Shown one piece after another: positions 49,179 to 58,395 of a stretch of DNA of 64,000 nt (position 1 is its first letter; every line of letters begins with the position of its first letter). The translations under genes were made by a program, and so were the position numbers. The stretch is from positions 434,001-498,000 of the forward strand of contig NZ_CP072036.1 of the NCBI RefSeq assembly GCF_018847375.1. Reading direction: 5' to 3'. The DNA comes from Akkermansia massiliensis. Lineage in GTDB: Bacteria; Verrucomicrobiota; Verrucomicrobiia; Verrucomicrobiales; Akkermansiaceae. Under the pieces are notes generated by a model that did no database searches, was not told where the DNA came from, and worked only from the letters and a program-made list of their open reading frames with translations.

Positions 49179-52100
49179 CTAGTTGTACATGGAAAGTTCC
49201 GTTTCCAGCTCCGGACAGCGGTTCACGCGGAACCGTTCGTCCAGCTCCAGTATTTGACTATGGCCCAGGCTGTCCTTGATCGTGAGATTGACCTTGGAAC
49301 GACCGGGGTACCTTTTCAGGATGTCCCGTATCTGCTCCAGATTTTTCCTCGTGTGGCGCAGGGGGCTGACAATGATATTCAGAGGGCCCTGGTCCCCGGC
49401 CTTGGACTTGCGCCTCCTGCCTCCCAGCGGGTCCACGCTCTGCGCGGCCACGCTCTTGGCGGAAGTGCGGTCATCCTCCCGGATGTTGGCGCGCACGGAG
49501 ACGAAGACGCCCGGTTCCAGGCCGCCTTCCATTTCCAGGGCCTTTTCATAGACATCCGACCACAGCAGCACTTCAATGCTGCCGGTAAAATCTTCCAGTG
49601 TGAGGATGGCGAATTTCCTGCCTGCCTTGCTGATCTTGGGGATGACGGAGCGCACCATGCCGGCGATCTGGTGCTTCTGCTTGAGTTCGTGCGACTCCAG
49701 CGCGTCAATGAGACCGATGCGGGTGTATTTTTCCGCATCAATGACGCCGCGCATGGAGTCCAGCGGATGGCCGCAGAAGTAGGCGCCCAACAGGTCCTTT
49801 TCATCCCCCATGCGCTGCTCCTTGGACCATTCCAGAACAGCAGGCTCATCCTTCACCCTGGGAGCTTCAAAAGTCATGTCAAACAGGGCGCCCTGCCCCA
49901 GGGCCTTGTCCTTGTGCACCTGGGATGCGCCGCTGAGGGCCAGGTCCACCCGCTCAAACAGGGCGCAGCGCGGTTCCAGCGTCCAGTCCAGCGCTCCCGC
50001 GCGAATCAGGGATTCCAGAATCTTCTTGTTGACGGATTTGGAATCCAGCCTGTTGCAGATGTCCTCCATGCTGGTGAATTCCCCGTTTCTTTCCCTTTCC
50101 TCCAGAAGAATCTGCATGGCTCCTTCCCCCACATTCTTGATGGCCGCCAGTCCGTAGCGCACGGCCAGCTTGCCGGAAGGCGTTTCCTCCGGAGTGAATT
50201 TGAGCATGGATTTGTTCACGTTGGGGGGCAGGATTTCAATGCCCATGCGGTTGGCTTCCTGAATGAACACGCCGATCTTGTCGTTGTTCGCTTCATTGGA
50301 CATCAGGCCGCAGAGGAATTCCACCGGGAAGTGTGCCTTGAGGTAGGCCGTCCAGTAGGAAATGTGGCCGTAACAGGCGGAGTGGGATTTGTTAAAGCCG
50401 TACCCGGCGAATTTCTCAATCTTGTCAAAGATGGCCGTAGCCGTCTTTTCATCAATCTGGTTGGTTTTCCAGCACCCTTCCACGAAGTGGGCCTTTTCCT
50501 TGGCCATTTTTGCAGGGTCCTTCTTGCCCATGGCGCGCCTCAGCAGGTCGGCCCCGCCGAGCGTGTAGCCCGCCAGCAGCTTGGCCGCCGCCTGAACCTG
50601 TTCCTGGTAAATCATCACGCCGTAGGTCTCTCCGCTGACCTGTTCCAGCAGCGGGTGTTCATACACCACCTGGCGCAGCCCCTTCTTGACCTCGATCATT
50701 TCATCCATGAACTGCATGGCTCCCGGACGGTAAAGGGCCAGCAAGTCAATGATGTCTTCAATCTTCTGGATGCCGTAGCGCCGGCAGGTATCCACCATGC
50801 CGCCGGATTCCAGCTGGAACACGCCCATCGTGTCCCCCCTGTTCAGCAGGTCCAGCGTTTCCCGGTCATCCAAGGGCACGGAATCCAGCTTGAAGTCCGG
50901 CACGCGCCAGCGGGCGTATTCCTCCGCATCATGCATGACGGTCAGGGTTTTCAGACCCAGGAAGTCCATTTTCAAGAGACCCACTTCATAAATCGCGCTC
51001 ATGTCGCACTGGGCGACGACGGCTGCATGAGGATCAGACAGGTCGTCACGGGTGAGCGCCACATGCTCGTCCAGCGGACGGTCACCAATCACGACGCCCG
51101 CCGCGTGCACGCCCACGTTGCGGATCAGCCCTTCCAGGCGCGTCGCATAACCCCAGAGCTCCGCGTATCCTTCATCGGAGGCGATCAGCTCCCGCAGTTC
51201 CTCACTGCTCTTGTAGCTGGACTGGAGGGTTACCTTGGGACCGGGTTCAATCAGCTTGGAAATGCGGTCTCCATCCGCGTAGGACATGTCCATCACGCGG
51301 GCCACGTCCCTGAGCACGGACTTGGCGCCCATGGTGCCGTACGTGATGATGTGAGACACGGCGCGCTCCCCGTATTTCTGCCGCACATAGTCAATCACCT
51401 CCGGACGGCGCGTCTGGCAGAAGTCAATGTCGATATCCGGAGGGCTGACGCGCTCCGGGTTCAGGAAACGTTCAAAGATCAGCCCGAACCGCAGGGGGTC
51501 GATGTTCGTGATCTTCATGGCATACGCCACCAGAGAACCGGCGGCGGAACCGCGGCCGGGCCCCACGGGAATGTCATGGTCCTTCGCCCAGTTGATGAAA
51601 TCCGCCGTAATCAGGAAGTAGGAGGGGAATTTCAACTGGTTGATAATCCCCAGCTCATAATCCAGGCGGTCGCGGAGTTCCTTGTCCTTAGCCACGCGTT
51701 CCTTGCCGTACCGCTCCTCCAGTCCTTCATAGCATACCTTGCGCAGGTAATCCTCACGCGTGGAGCCGTCCGGAGTGCCGAATTCCGGGTATTTTTCCGT
51801 ACTGGCGGAGTCCAGCTTGATGGTGACGTTGCACCGTTCCGCGATTTTCAGCGTGTTTTCCACGGCGTCCGGATAGTCCCTGAACACCTCCCTCATTTCC
51901 TCGGGGGATTTCAGGTAGACTTCCGTGGAGTAGCGCATGCGCTTGGGAGAAGCCAGCTTTTCGTTGGTGCCGATGCAGATCAGCACGTCGTGCATATCGT
52001 GGTCCTCCTTCCGGAGGAAGTGCACGTCATTGGTAGCTAGAATGGGGGTATTGGTCTTGCGGGCGATGCGCACCAGCTCCGGCAGGCATTTTTTCTGCTC

Positions 52101-52703
52101 CTCCATGCCATGGTCCTGAAGCTCCACAAAAATGTTGTCGTCCCCGAAGATATCCTTCAGCGCCAGGAGGGCTTCCTCCGCCTTTTCAGGCTGGTCATTG
52201 AGCAGCCATTCGTTCAGCGGCCCGGCAAGGCACGCCGTACAGCAAATAAGACCTTCATGGAATTCCCGCAGGGTTTCCATGTCCACGCGGGGCTTGTAAT
52301 AAAAACCTTCCAGATGGGACCGGGATACCAGCTTGACCAGGTTCTGCCAGCCGGTTTCATTTTCCGCCAGCAAAAGCAGGTGCGTATATTTGCGGCGCCC
52401 GGGAAGCTGTTTTTTCACGCCGATGGGCGTGGGGGAAAGGTACACCTCGCAACCGAAGATGGGCTTCACCTCCTGCTTCTGCGGTCCTTCCGGATGTTCC
52501 TTGTTCCAGGCGGCCACGGATTTGTTAAGGCTGTTCGCCTCCATGACCAGCTCAATGGCCCCGAAGAGATTGCCGTGGTCCGTGATGGCTACGGCCGGCA
52601 TTCCCATGCGGGAACATTCGGCAATGAGGTCCTTGATATGGACTGCGCCGTCCAGCAGAGAGTATTCCGTGTGATTGTGAAGATGTACGAAGGAACCGGG
52701 CAT
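49179..52703 (-). CDS. dnaE: DNA polymerase III alpha subunit
   Basis: A 1174-residue replicative polymerase. The PHP domain at the start (FVHLHNHTEYSLLDGAVHIK) has the metal-binding histidines. The catalytic core contains GPGRGSAAGSLVAYAM and PPDIDIDFCQTRR, whose Asp residues bind metal. The finger and helix-hairpin-helix regions follow, then an OB-fold (GMVRSVIPKISKAGRKFAIL) and a C-terminal tail. The length fits DnaE (about 1160) rather than PolC. Polymerisation of the chromosome occurs in complex with the clamp. It shares a transcript with the GNAT gene. The start at 52703 (MPGSFVHLHN) has no Shine-Dalgarno sequence. Confidence 0.98.
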   Translation of the reverse strand: MPGSFVHLHNHTEYSLLDGAVHIKDLIAECSRMGMPAVAITDHGNLFGAIELVMEANSLNKSVAAWNKEHPEGPQKQEVKPIFGCEVYLSPTPIGVKKQLPGRRKYTHLLLLAENETGWQNLVKLVSRSHLEGFYYKPRVDMETLREFHEGLICCTACLAGPLNEWLLNDQPEKAEEALLALKDIFGDDNIFVELQDHGMEEQKKCLPELVRIARKTNTPILATNDVHFLRKEDHDMHDVLICIGTNEKLASPKRMRYSTEVYLKSPEEMREVFRDYPDAVENTLKIAERCNVTIKLDSASTEKYPEFGTPDGSTREDYLRKVCYEGLEERYGKERVAKDKELRDRLDYELGIINQLKFPSYFLITADFINWAKDHDIPVGPGRGSAAGSLVAYAMKITNIDPLRFGLIFERFLNPERVSPPDIDIDFCQTRRPEVIDYVRQKYGERAVSHIITYGTMGAKSVLRDVARVMDMSYADGDRISKLIEPGPKVTLQSSYKSSEELRELIASDEGYAELWGYATRLEGLIRNVGVHAAGVVIGDRPLDEHVALTRDDLSDPHAAVVAQCDMSAIYEVGLLKMDFLGLKTLTVMHDAEEYARWRVPDFKLDSVPLDDRETLDLLNRGDTMGVFQLESGGMVDTCRRYGIQKIEDIIDLLALYRPGAMQFMDEMIEVKKGLRQVVYEHPLLEQVSGETYGVMIYQEQVQAAAKLLAGYTLGGADLLRRAMGKKDPAKMAKEKAHFVEGCWKTNQIDEKTATAIFDKIEKFAGYGFNKSHSACYGHISYWTAYLKAHFPVEFLCGLMSNEANNDKIGVFIQEANRMGIEILPPNVNKSMLKFTPEETPSGKLAVRYGLAAIKNVGEGAMQILLEERERNGEFTSMEDICNRLDSKSVNKKILESLIRAGALDWTLEPRCALFERVDLALSGASQVHKDKALGQGALFDMTFEAPRVKDEPAVLEWSKEQRMGDEKDLLGAYFCGHPLDSMRGVIDAEKYTRIGLIDALESHELKQKHQIAGMVRSVIPKISKAGRKFAILTLEDFTGSIEVLLWSDVYEKALEMEGGLEPGVFVSVRANIREDDRTSAKSVAAQSVDPLGGRRRKSKAGDQGPLNIIVSPLRHTRKNLEQIRDILKRYPGRSKVNLTIKDSLGHSQILELDERFRVNRCPELETELSMYN

Positions 52704-52735
52704 GAATGAAACCTGTAGGCAGTGAATAAGGAGAA

Positions 52736-53782
52736 TCAGGAGTTAACGGGGCATTCAGCCTTCATGGCTTCCACGCATTCCCGGATGAGGTCCGGCCCGC
52801 GGTAAATGAACCCTGTGTAGAGTTGCACCAGGCTGGCCCCGGCCTTGATTTTCGCGACGGCGTCCGCGCCGCTCATGATGCCGCCTACGCCAATGATCGG
52901 GATGCGCCCCTTCAATTCGGAGGCGAACGCTCCAATAACTTCCGTAGACCGCGCCGTCAACGGCGCGCCGGACAGGCCGCCGGCTTCTTCACGGCGCGGG
53001 CTGGCTTCCACCCCGGCCCGGGAAAGCGTGGTGTTCGTGGCAATGAGGCCGTCCAAACCTTCATCCAGGAAAACGCGGCTGAGTTCCGCAATTTGCTCAT
53101 CCGTCACATCCGGCGCCACCTTCATGAAAATGGGCACATTGCGTCCGGTTTCCACAGCCAGGTTGGACTGCTCCGATTTCAGGGATGCCAGCAGGCGCGC
53201 GGCGGGTTCAGCCGCCTGAAGGTCGCGCAGTCCGGGCGTGTTGGGAGAAGAGAAGTTGATGGCAATGTAATCCGCCACGGGCCATGCCGCACGCAGGCAG
53301 GTCAGGTAGTCCTGGGCCGCATCTTCATTGGGCGTCACCTTGTTTTTTCCGATGTTAACGCCCAGGACGCCATGAAAACGGGTGGCGGAGCGGATGTTCT
53401 CCACTCCGGCGGCAATGCCTTCATTGTTGAATCCCATCCGGTTGATAATGGCCTGCTGAGGAATCAGGCGGAACAGGCGGGGTTTGTCATTGCCCGGCTG
53501 CGGCCGCGGCGTCAGCGTGCCTACTTCCACAAAGCCGAACCCGGCCTGGCCGAAGGCGTTCACCGTATCCGCCTCCTTGTCCATTCCGGCGGCGAGACCC
53601 ACACGGTTGGGGAATTTCATCCCCAGGATTTCCACGGGGTCGGAAGGAACCTCCCCCATCAGAAGGGGCAGTACGCGCATCTTTTCTGCCAGGCGCAGCC
53701 CCCACAAGGTCACTTTGTGGGCGGTTTCCGGATTCATCTGGAACAGTACACTTTTAGCGGCGGAATATAAGGCGGGTGACAC
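52736..53782 (-). CDS. pyrD: Dihydroorotate dehydrogenase (quinone), class 2
   Basis: 348 residues from a GTG at 53782 (MSPALYSAAKSVLFQMNPET), preferred because class 2 enzymes keep the N-terminal membrane-associating helix; the first ATG (Met16) would remove it. Family landmarks are FPNRVGLAAGMDKEADTV, GFGFVEVGTLTPRPQPGN, the IINRMGFNNEG segment, AINFSSPNTPGLRDLQ with the catalytic Ser of class 2, and IGVGGIMSG at the FMN phosphate site. It oxidises dihydroorotate to orotate and reduces quinone at the inner membrane. It lies 32 bp from the dnaE start on the same strand and may share its transcript. Confidence 0.96.
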   Translation of the reverse strand: MSPALYSAAKSVLFQMNPETAHKVTLWGLRLAEKMRVLPLLMGEVPSDPVEILGMKFPNRVGLAAGMDKEADTVNAFGQAGFGFVEVGTLTPRPQPGNDKPRLFRLIPQQAIINRMGFNNEGIAAGVENIRSATRFHGVLGVNIGKNKVTPNEDAAQDYLTCLRAAWPVADYIAINFSSPNTPGLRDLQAAEPAARLLASLKSEQSNLAVETGRNVPIFMKVAPDVTDEQIAELSRVFLDEGLDGLIATNTTLSRAGVEASPRREEAGGLSGAPLTARSTEVIGAFASELKGRIPIIGVGGIMSGADAVAKIKAGASLVQLYTGFIYRGPDLIRECVEAMKAECPVNS

Positions 53783-53869
53783 GATGCGGGGAGTGTATCA
53801 CACCCTCCTTTAGGGTCAAGAATGGGAAGCGTCTTGCCGGGATGATTTTATCCGGTACAATTCCCTGCC

Positions 53870-54514
53870 ATGAACAGGAAGGAACGCCTCTCATCCTGCC
53901 GGCTATACGGCATCGCGGATATGGGATATACCGCTGAACATCAATTAATCTCCGTTACGGAAAAATTGCTGGTGGGCGGTCTGGGCATTCTCCAGCTCAG
54001 GGCGAAAAACCATGATCCGGAACATATCGCGCGCATGGGTAGCCGGCTTGCCCCGCTGTGCCGCGAATACGGCTGTCTTTTCATCATCAACGACTATCCT
54101 GAAATTGCCCTGGGCACAGGGGCGGACGGCGTCCATCTGGGCCAGGACGACGGGGAACTGGCTCCCGTGCGGGCCATGCTGGGGGCGAACGCCATCATCG
54201 GGCGTTCCACGCACAGCCCGGAACAGGCTCTGGGCGCGTTCCGGGAGCAGGCGGACTACATCGGATTCGGCCCCTTGTTTCCCACGGGCACCAAGCCGGG
54301 AAGGCCGGCGATCGGCCTGGAAGACATTGCAGGCGTGCGGCGGCAATTGCCGGAAGAGTTTCCCGTCTTCTGCATCGGAGGCATTAATGGAAACACGCTG
54401 CCCTCCGTTCTGGAGGCGGGAGCAAGCAGGGTCGTCATCGTTTCCTGGCTGCTTACACACCCGGATATAACGGAAACGGTCGCGGCGCTTAGAAAAAGAC
54501 TGGGAGAAGCGTGA
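53870..54514 (+). CDS. thiE: Thiamine-phosphate synthase
   Basis: 214 residues; a TIM-barrel ThiE. Motifs are GGLGILQLRAKNHD (the usual form is QLREK, here QLRAK), INDYPEIALGTGADGVHLGQDD, IIGRSTHS, YIGFGPLFPTGTKPGRP and FCIGGINGNTL, matching pyrophosphate and thiazole-phosphate binding. It joins HMP-PP and THZ-P to give thiamine phosphate. No other thi genes and no TPP riboswitch are seen in the 87-bp upstream gap, so it is isolated here. The gene is divergent from pyrD and convergent with the TetR gene. Confidence 0.92.
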   Translation: MNRKERLSSCRLYGIADMGYTAEHQLISVTEKLLVGGLGILQLRAKNHDPEHIARMGSRLAPLCREYGCLFIINDYPEIALGTGADGVHLGQDDGELAPVRAMLGANAIIGRSTHSPEQALGAFREQADYIGFGPLFPTGTKPGRPAIGLEDIAGVRRQLPEEFPVFCIGGINGNTLPSVLEAGASRVVIVSWLLTHPDITETVAALRKRLGEA

Positions 54515-54556
54515 GGAAAGACGCGCCTTCCCGGGTATTGCATTCCACTTCCGCGG

Positions 54557-55231
54557 TTACCCCTGTCTTTCCTCTACCTCCGGAGAAAGAGCCGGACGGG
54601 AAATCAGCAGGACCGCCGTATCTACAATCATTTGCAGGATGCGGTCCTGATCCTTCATCCACGGCTCCTTGTCATGAAGTTCCAGCCGTGTGACGTATTT
54701 CCCCAGCGTGGCATGGAAAATGGAACTCATGATATGTATGTGCCAGGATATGGAGAGCTCATCGTCCCATGGGCAGAATCGGCGAACCCTCAACGTCATC
54801 TCCCGGATGAGCGGAGCATAGAATTCATCGTAAATCTTCCTTCCCAGGTATTCCGGTTCCTGGGGCAGCCGCCACAGCAGGCGCGCGTGATCCGGACCGC
54901 CCAGATTTTTATCCAGCAGCAAACGGAAAGCGGGCTCAATGAAGGCACGGGCATACGCCCTGAGGGACGGATGAAGGTCCGCTTCTTTCAGCATTTTCAT
55001 GCGCTCCTCCATCAGGGGTTCCGCATATTGCCTGAAAACGGCCAGGTACAGTCCTTCCTTGTTTTCAAAGTAGTAAACAATGGAGGCCAGATTCACCCCT
55101 GCTTCAGAGGCAATCGCCCTCATGGTCACTCCGTCAAATCCCCTGAGGGCAAAAAGTTTCTGCGCGGCACGGAGAATTTTACCGCTGGTTTCCGCAGAGC
55201 GGTCCGACTGGGATTTGCGGATGGAAGCCAT
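54557..55231 (-). CDS. TetR-family transcriptional regulator
   Basis: A 224-residue regulator. The N-terminal HTH spans about 15-62 (ILRAAQKLFALRGFDGVTMR, then AIASEAGVNLASIVYYFENK), a classic TetR pattern. The ligand domain (about 80-210) has the ARLLWRLPQEPEYLGRKIYDE region often found in CecR-like regulators. It is the last gene of an apparent minus-strand run after the octaheme cytochrome and the thioredoxin-like gene, 29 bp from the latter. Autoregulation of this run is a reasonable guess, but no operator was identified. Confidence 0.93.
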   Translation of the reverse strand: MASIRKSQSDRSAETSGKILRAAQKLFALRGFDGVTMRAIASEAGVNLASIVYYFENKEGLYLAVFRQYAEPLMEERMKMLKEADLHPSLRAYARAFIEPAFRLLLDKNLGGPDHARLLWRLPQEPEYLGRKIYDEFYAPLIREMTLRVRRFCPWDDELSISWHIHIMSSIFHATLGKYVTRLELHDKEPWMKDQDRILQMIVDTAVLLISRPALSPEVEERQG

Positions 55232-55260
55232 CGTTTCAAAAGATCAAACGGTGCTGCCGC

Positions 55261-56001
55261 TTAGCGGGAGGAACGGCTTGAACCAGCGGCTTTCACCAAC
55301 TGTTCCATGTCCTGGGAAGACTGGATGGGCTTGCCGTCCTTATCCACCAGAATCATCGTAGGGATGCCGCGCGGAGCCACCTTCTTGGCAAGCTCCGTCA
55401 AATCCTGCCTCAGCAGGATGGGCCAGGGCATGTTGTTGGCGGCGGCCCATTTCTGGGCGGCTTCCAGGTTCTGGTCCAGATTGCACATGATCACTTCCAC
55501 ATCCGGGTTGTCCTTCACCGCCTTGTTGTAGGCCTCCACGCTGTGGGGCGCATTCCGGCAGCACGGGCCGCACCAGCTTGCGCTGAAATACAGGATGAAA
55601 TGCCCGGGATTCAGCTTCCCGTCCTTCTTTTCAAGCTTGCCGTTTTCCAGCATGTAGGTTTTCCCCTTCATTTCCTCCGCCACGGGGCCGGACGGCACGG
55701 AGGACCATTCCGCAACAGGCTTGCCTATCACTTCCTTGTGTTCCTCCAGCCACGCGCGGTCTTCCTCGGAAAGCTTTTCCAACGGCATGGTGATGGGCTT
55801 TTTGGCCGTAGTTACCAGCTTGACGGTCTTCATGTTCAAGGCAATAGGACGTGCCTCCACCGTACTGCCCGTGCTTTTATTCGTCCAAATGCGGAGGGAC
55901 GGATCCTCCGACGCTCCGGGAGCGTCCGCAAAACAGAAGGAGGAACCCGCTACGAATGCGGACACCAGCAGAATACGCCAGGGGGAAAATTTCATGCGCA
56001 T
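55261..56001 (-). CDS. Exported SHD1-thioredoxin fusion (TlpA-like)
   Basis: A 246-residue protein with a signal peptide (about 1-25, SSFCFADA). Residues 36-86 match the SHD1 (SLA1 homology 1) domain: LRIWTNKSTGSTVEARPI, then MPLEKLSEEDRAWLEE. A thioredoxin-fold domain follows (about 113-235) with the redox pair C144/C147 in SASWCGPCCRN and cis-Pro near GIPTMILVDKDG. A third Cys (C148) directly follows the CGPC motif. It is probably a periplasmic thiol-disulfide reductase. Its place 19 bp downstream of an octaheme c-type cytochrome suggests it keeps heme-ligating cysteines reduced before attachment. The start is Met1 or Met3 (55995). Confidence 0.88.
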   Translation of the reverse strand: MRMKFSPWRILLVSAFVAGSSFCFADAPGASEDPSLRIWTNKSTGSTVEARPIALNMKTVKLVTTAKKPITMPLEKLSEEDRAWLEEHKEVIGKPVAEWSSVPSGPVAEEMKGKTYMLENGKLEKKDGKLNPGHFILYFSASWCGPCCRNAPHSVEAYNKAVKDNPDVEVIMCNLDQNLEAAQKWAAANNMPWPILLRQDLTELAKKVAPRGIPTMILVDKDGKPIQSSQDMEQLVKAAGSSRSSR

Positions 56002-56020
56002 AACGCTGATATACTACTTC

Positions 56021-58300
56021 TTACCTTCCATGTCGAGAAGCTGATTCCAAAATCTGCCTTGCCTGCGCGTGCCCAGGATCGCGGCGCAGGGCTTCCGCGG
56101 CGGCGGCGGCGGCGTCACGGTACCGTCCGTTGCGGTAAAGCATCACCGCCAGCGTGAACGGAATATCCGCATTCTCCTTGTCCAGGGAGGAACAGTTTTC
56201 CAGGTCCTGAAGAGCCTGTTCCAGCCGTCCCACCTTTTCATTCAGCAGGGCGCGGTTGAACAGGGCACGGATGAAGGAGGGTTCTATTTTCAGAGCTTCA
56301 TTAAAGGATTCCAGCGCGCCCGGCTCATCGTTGTTTTCAATCTGGCCCAGGCCCAGCAGATACCACAGATTGGCATCCTTCGGAGCCAGCCGCACGGCCT
56401 CCCTCATCTGGCCCACCGCCTCCCCGCTGCGGCCCTGGGAGGCCAGGAAAACGGCATAATCCCGGTGCACCACGGAAGAGGTGGCATCCCATTTCAAAGC
56501 CTTGGCAAACCACTGTTCTGCCGCCTTCGCATCCTTGCGGCTGATGGCTATCTGGGCCAGCTTCATCGCCCCGGACGGCTGGTCCGCCTGGTGCAGGGCG
56601 GCGGCGGTCAGCTCCTTCATGCCGGGGCTGTCCGGCGGCAGGGAATCCCGGAGGGCCCACTCCGCCTGCAGGCGCACTACCTTGAAGGGATCATTGAGCA
56701 GTTTGCCCGCGGCGGGATTGCCCGCACGGCCCATCACCTTGGCGGCGGCGGCGCGCGTCAGGGAGTCCGGATCCTTGACCGCCGCTGCAGCCAGCTCCTG
56801 AACGGCAGGTTCATGCGCCCAGGCATCCATCAGATCCAGCAGCGTCGCGCGCCATGCGCCCACTTCCTCCCTTTTGAAGCATTCCATCAGGAGGGGCAGC
56901 ACATCCTCCCGCCCTTCATAGGCACGCTGCACGGCCCGGGTACGGTCCCTGTACTGCGCCATCTTGGGCTTGGCCCCGTAATATTTTTCCACCGCTTGCG
57001 CGGCCCATTCATTACTCTTTTCCCGGTGGCACATGGTACAGGCATTCGGAATGCCCAGCTCCACGCTCAGGAGGGGATCGGGAGAATTGAAGGAATGATC
57101 CCTGCGCGGATCGCGGGCCATGTACAGGCTTTCCGGCATGTGGCATTCCACACAGCGGGCGCCCATGCTGGACTGCGGACACGGCGTATGCCTGGCCATG
57201 TCAATGACGGGGGCTTTTACGCCGTTTACCGCCTCCCCGGTGCCGTGGCACCGCAGGCAGAGCGTGTTATCCTCCTGCGGAAGTTTCAGCGTTCCCGTAT
57301 GCGGGTCATGGCAGTCCAGACAGGTGACGCCCGCCTTGCCCATGCGGCTCAGGCGCAGCCCGGTTTCGCAATAATCCTCATCCCTCTGCATGCCGTTGGG
57401 CCAGAAAACGCCGGGCTGTACGGGAAGCACGAGCTGGAAATGGTTGTCAAAACGGTCGCCAACGGCAAAATCGTGATCGAATTCATCCCGCCGGGCGTGG
57501 CAGGAAGCGCAGTTGTCGTGAATCTGCTGCGGCGTCAGCTTGTCCCTGGTGGAAATCATGCATCCCGTCCCCTCCTCCGGCTTGTCCAGCAAGGGGCCGT
57601 GGCACTGGATGCAAGTCACGCCGGGTTCCGTCCAGGTGGAGGCATAGCGGTCCTTGACCGGATCATAATTTTTATGGAACAGGGACATGTGGCACCACGC
57701 GCACTGCGTGTTCCAGTTCATGCCGCGGCCCGTCCAGTGCCCCCAGTCCCCTGGTTGCCGGGCATCCTTGCCAAAGATATCAAACCATTCCTTGCGGTTC
57801 ACGTCCCACGCGGCGCTCAGGGTATGATAACCGCCGTCCTTGGCGGGAACCAGGTACTGCACCAGGGGGATTCTCCCCGTGGCCCAGTCCGCGCGCCAGG
57901 AGGTTGAGGACTGGCCGTCATGCACCATGCGCCCCTCTGCATTTGTGGAGAATTGAAGAATGCTGCCGTGGGCGTTCAGCTTCATGTTATGGAACGCCTC
58001 AGATTCCCACTGGTCCCCCAGCTTGCGGAACGCCCAGGCGTGATCCGATCCGGCCCACTGCCGGAATTCCTTTTCATGGCAAGCCCCGCACTGCATGGAG
58101 ATGGGAACTTCATTCTGGTCCCAGTGCTCGCTGCCGCCTGAGAAAACGGCGGGCTGGGCCTCCGCGCCGGAACGCCGGTCCATCCATGCCTTCATCATCG
58201 TGCCTACCCCGATCAGCGCCCCAAGAACAACAAGGAGAACAACCCACTTTTTCATGGAGGGGCGTTTCATGGAAGCATCGGCGGACTCAGGTTGGGACAT
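56021..58300 (-). CDS. Octaheme c-type cytochrome with HEAT-like and TPR repeats
   Basis: A 759-residue protein. One membrane helix (about 17-38, KKWVVLLVVLGALIGVG) anchors it, with the rest periplasmic. Eight CxxCH heme sites appear in order: CGACH, CAWCH, CIQCH, CASCH, CLDCH, CLRCH, CVECH and CTMCH, spread from about residue 70 to 425. After them come helical repeats of HEAT type (about 455-560) and TPR units (AEQWFAKALKWDATSS; LWYLLGLGQIENNDEPGALE). This architecture resembles cytochrome-TPR proteins of the cytochrome c554/multiheme family in Bacteroidetes and Verrucomicrobia. It may carry electrons to a partner held by the TPRs. It heads a run with the SHD1-thioredoxin gene and a TetR gene. 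Confidence 0.94.
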   Translation of the reverse strand: MSQPESADASMKRPSMKKWVVLLVVLGALIGVGTMMKAWMDRRSGAEAQPAVFSGGSEHWDQNEVPISMQCGACHEKEFRQWAGSDHAWAFRKLGDQWESEAFHNMKLNAHGSILQFSTNAEGRMVHDGQSSTSWRADWATGRIPLVQYLVPAKDGGYHTLSAAWDVNRKEWFDIFGKDARQPGDWGHWTGRGMNWNTQCAWCHMSLFHKNYDPVKDRYASTWTEPGVTCIQCHGPLLDKPEEGTGCMISTRDKLTPQQIHDNCASCHARRDEFDHDFAVGDRFDNHFQLVLPVQPGVFWPNGMQRDEDYCETGLRLSRMGKAGVTCLDCHDPHTGTLKLPQEDNTLCLRCHGTGEAVNGVKAPVIDMARHTPCPQSSMGARCVECHMPESLYMARDPRRDHSFNSPDPLLSVELGIPNACTMCHREKSNEWAAQAVEKYYGAKPKMAQYRDRTRAVQRAYEGREDVLPLLMECFKREEVGAWRATLLDLMDAWAHEPAVQELAAAAVKDPDSLTRAAAAKVMGRAGNPAAGKLLNDPFKVVRLQAEWALRDSLPPDSPGMKELTAAALHQADQPSGAMKLAQIAISRKDAKAAEQWFAKALKWDATSSVVHRDYAVFLASQGRSGEAVGQMREAVRLAPKDANLWYLLGLGQIENNDEPGALESFNEALKIEPSFIRALFNRALLNEKVGRLEQALQDLENCSSLDKENADIPFTLAVMLYRNGRYRDAAAAAAEALRRDPGHAQARQILESASRHGR

Positions 58301-58395
58301 GACGGAAAATATTCTGCCATATCATACGCGCTCCACCAAGGAACTTTTGCACAAAGCAACGCGGTTCCGGCGCATTCCCGCCTGAGCCCCGCGGA

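Noticed and set aside
49020..52040. 1006-codon open frame antisense to dnaE
   Set aside because: Low-complexity shadow spanning the GNAT-dnaE junction. dnaE motifs are intact on the minus strand.
53783..53869. TPP riboswitch upstream of thiE
   Set aside because: Only 87 bp separate pyrD from thiE, and no THI-box core sequence is visible.
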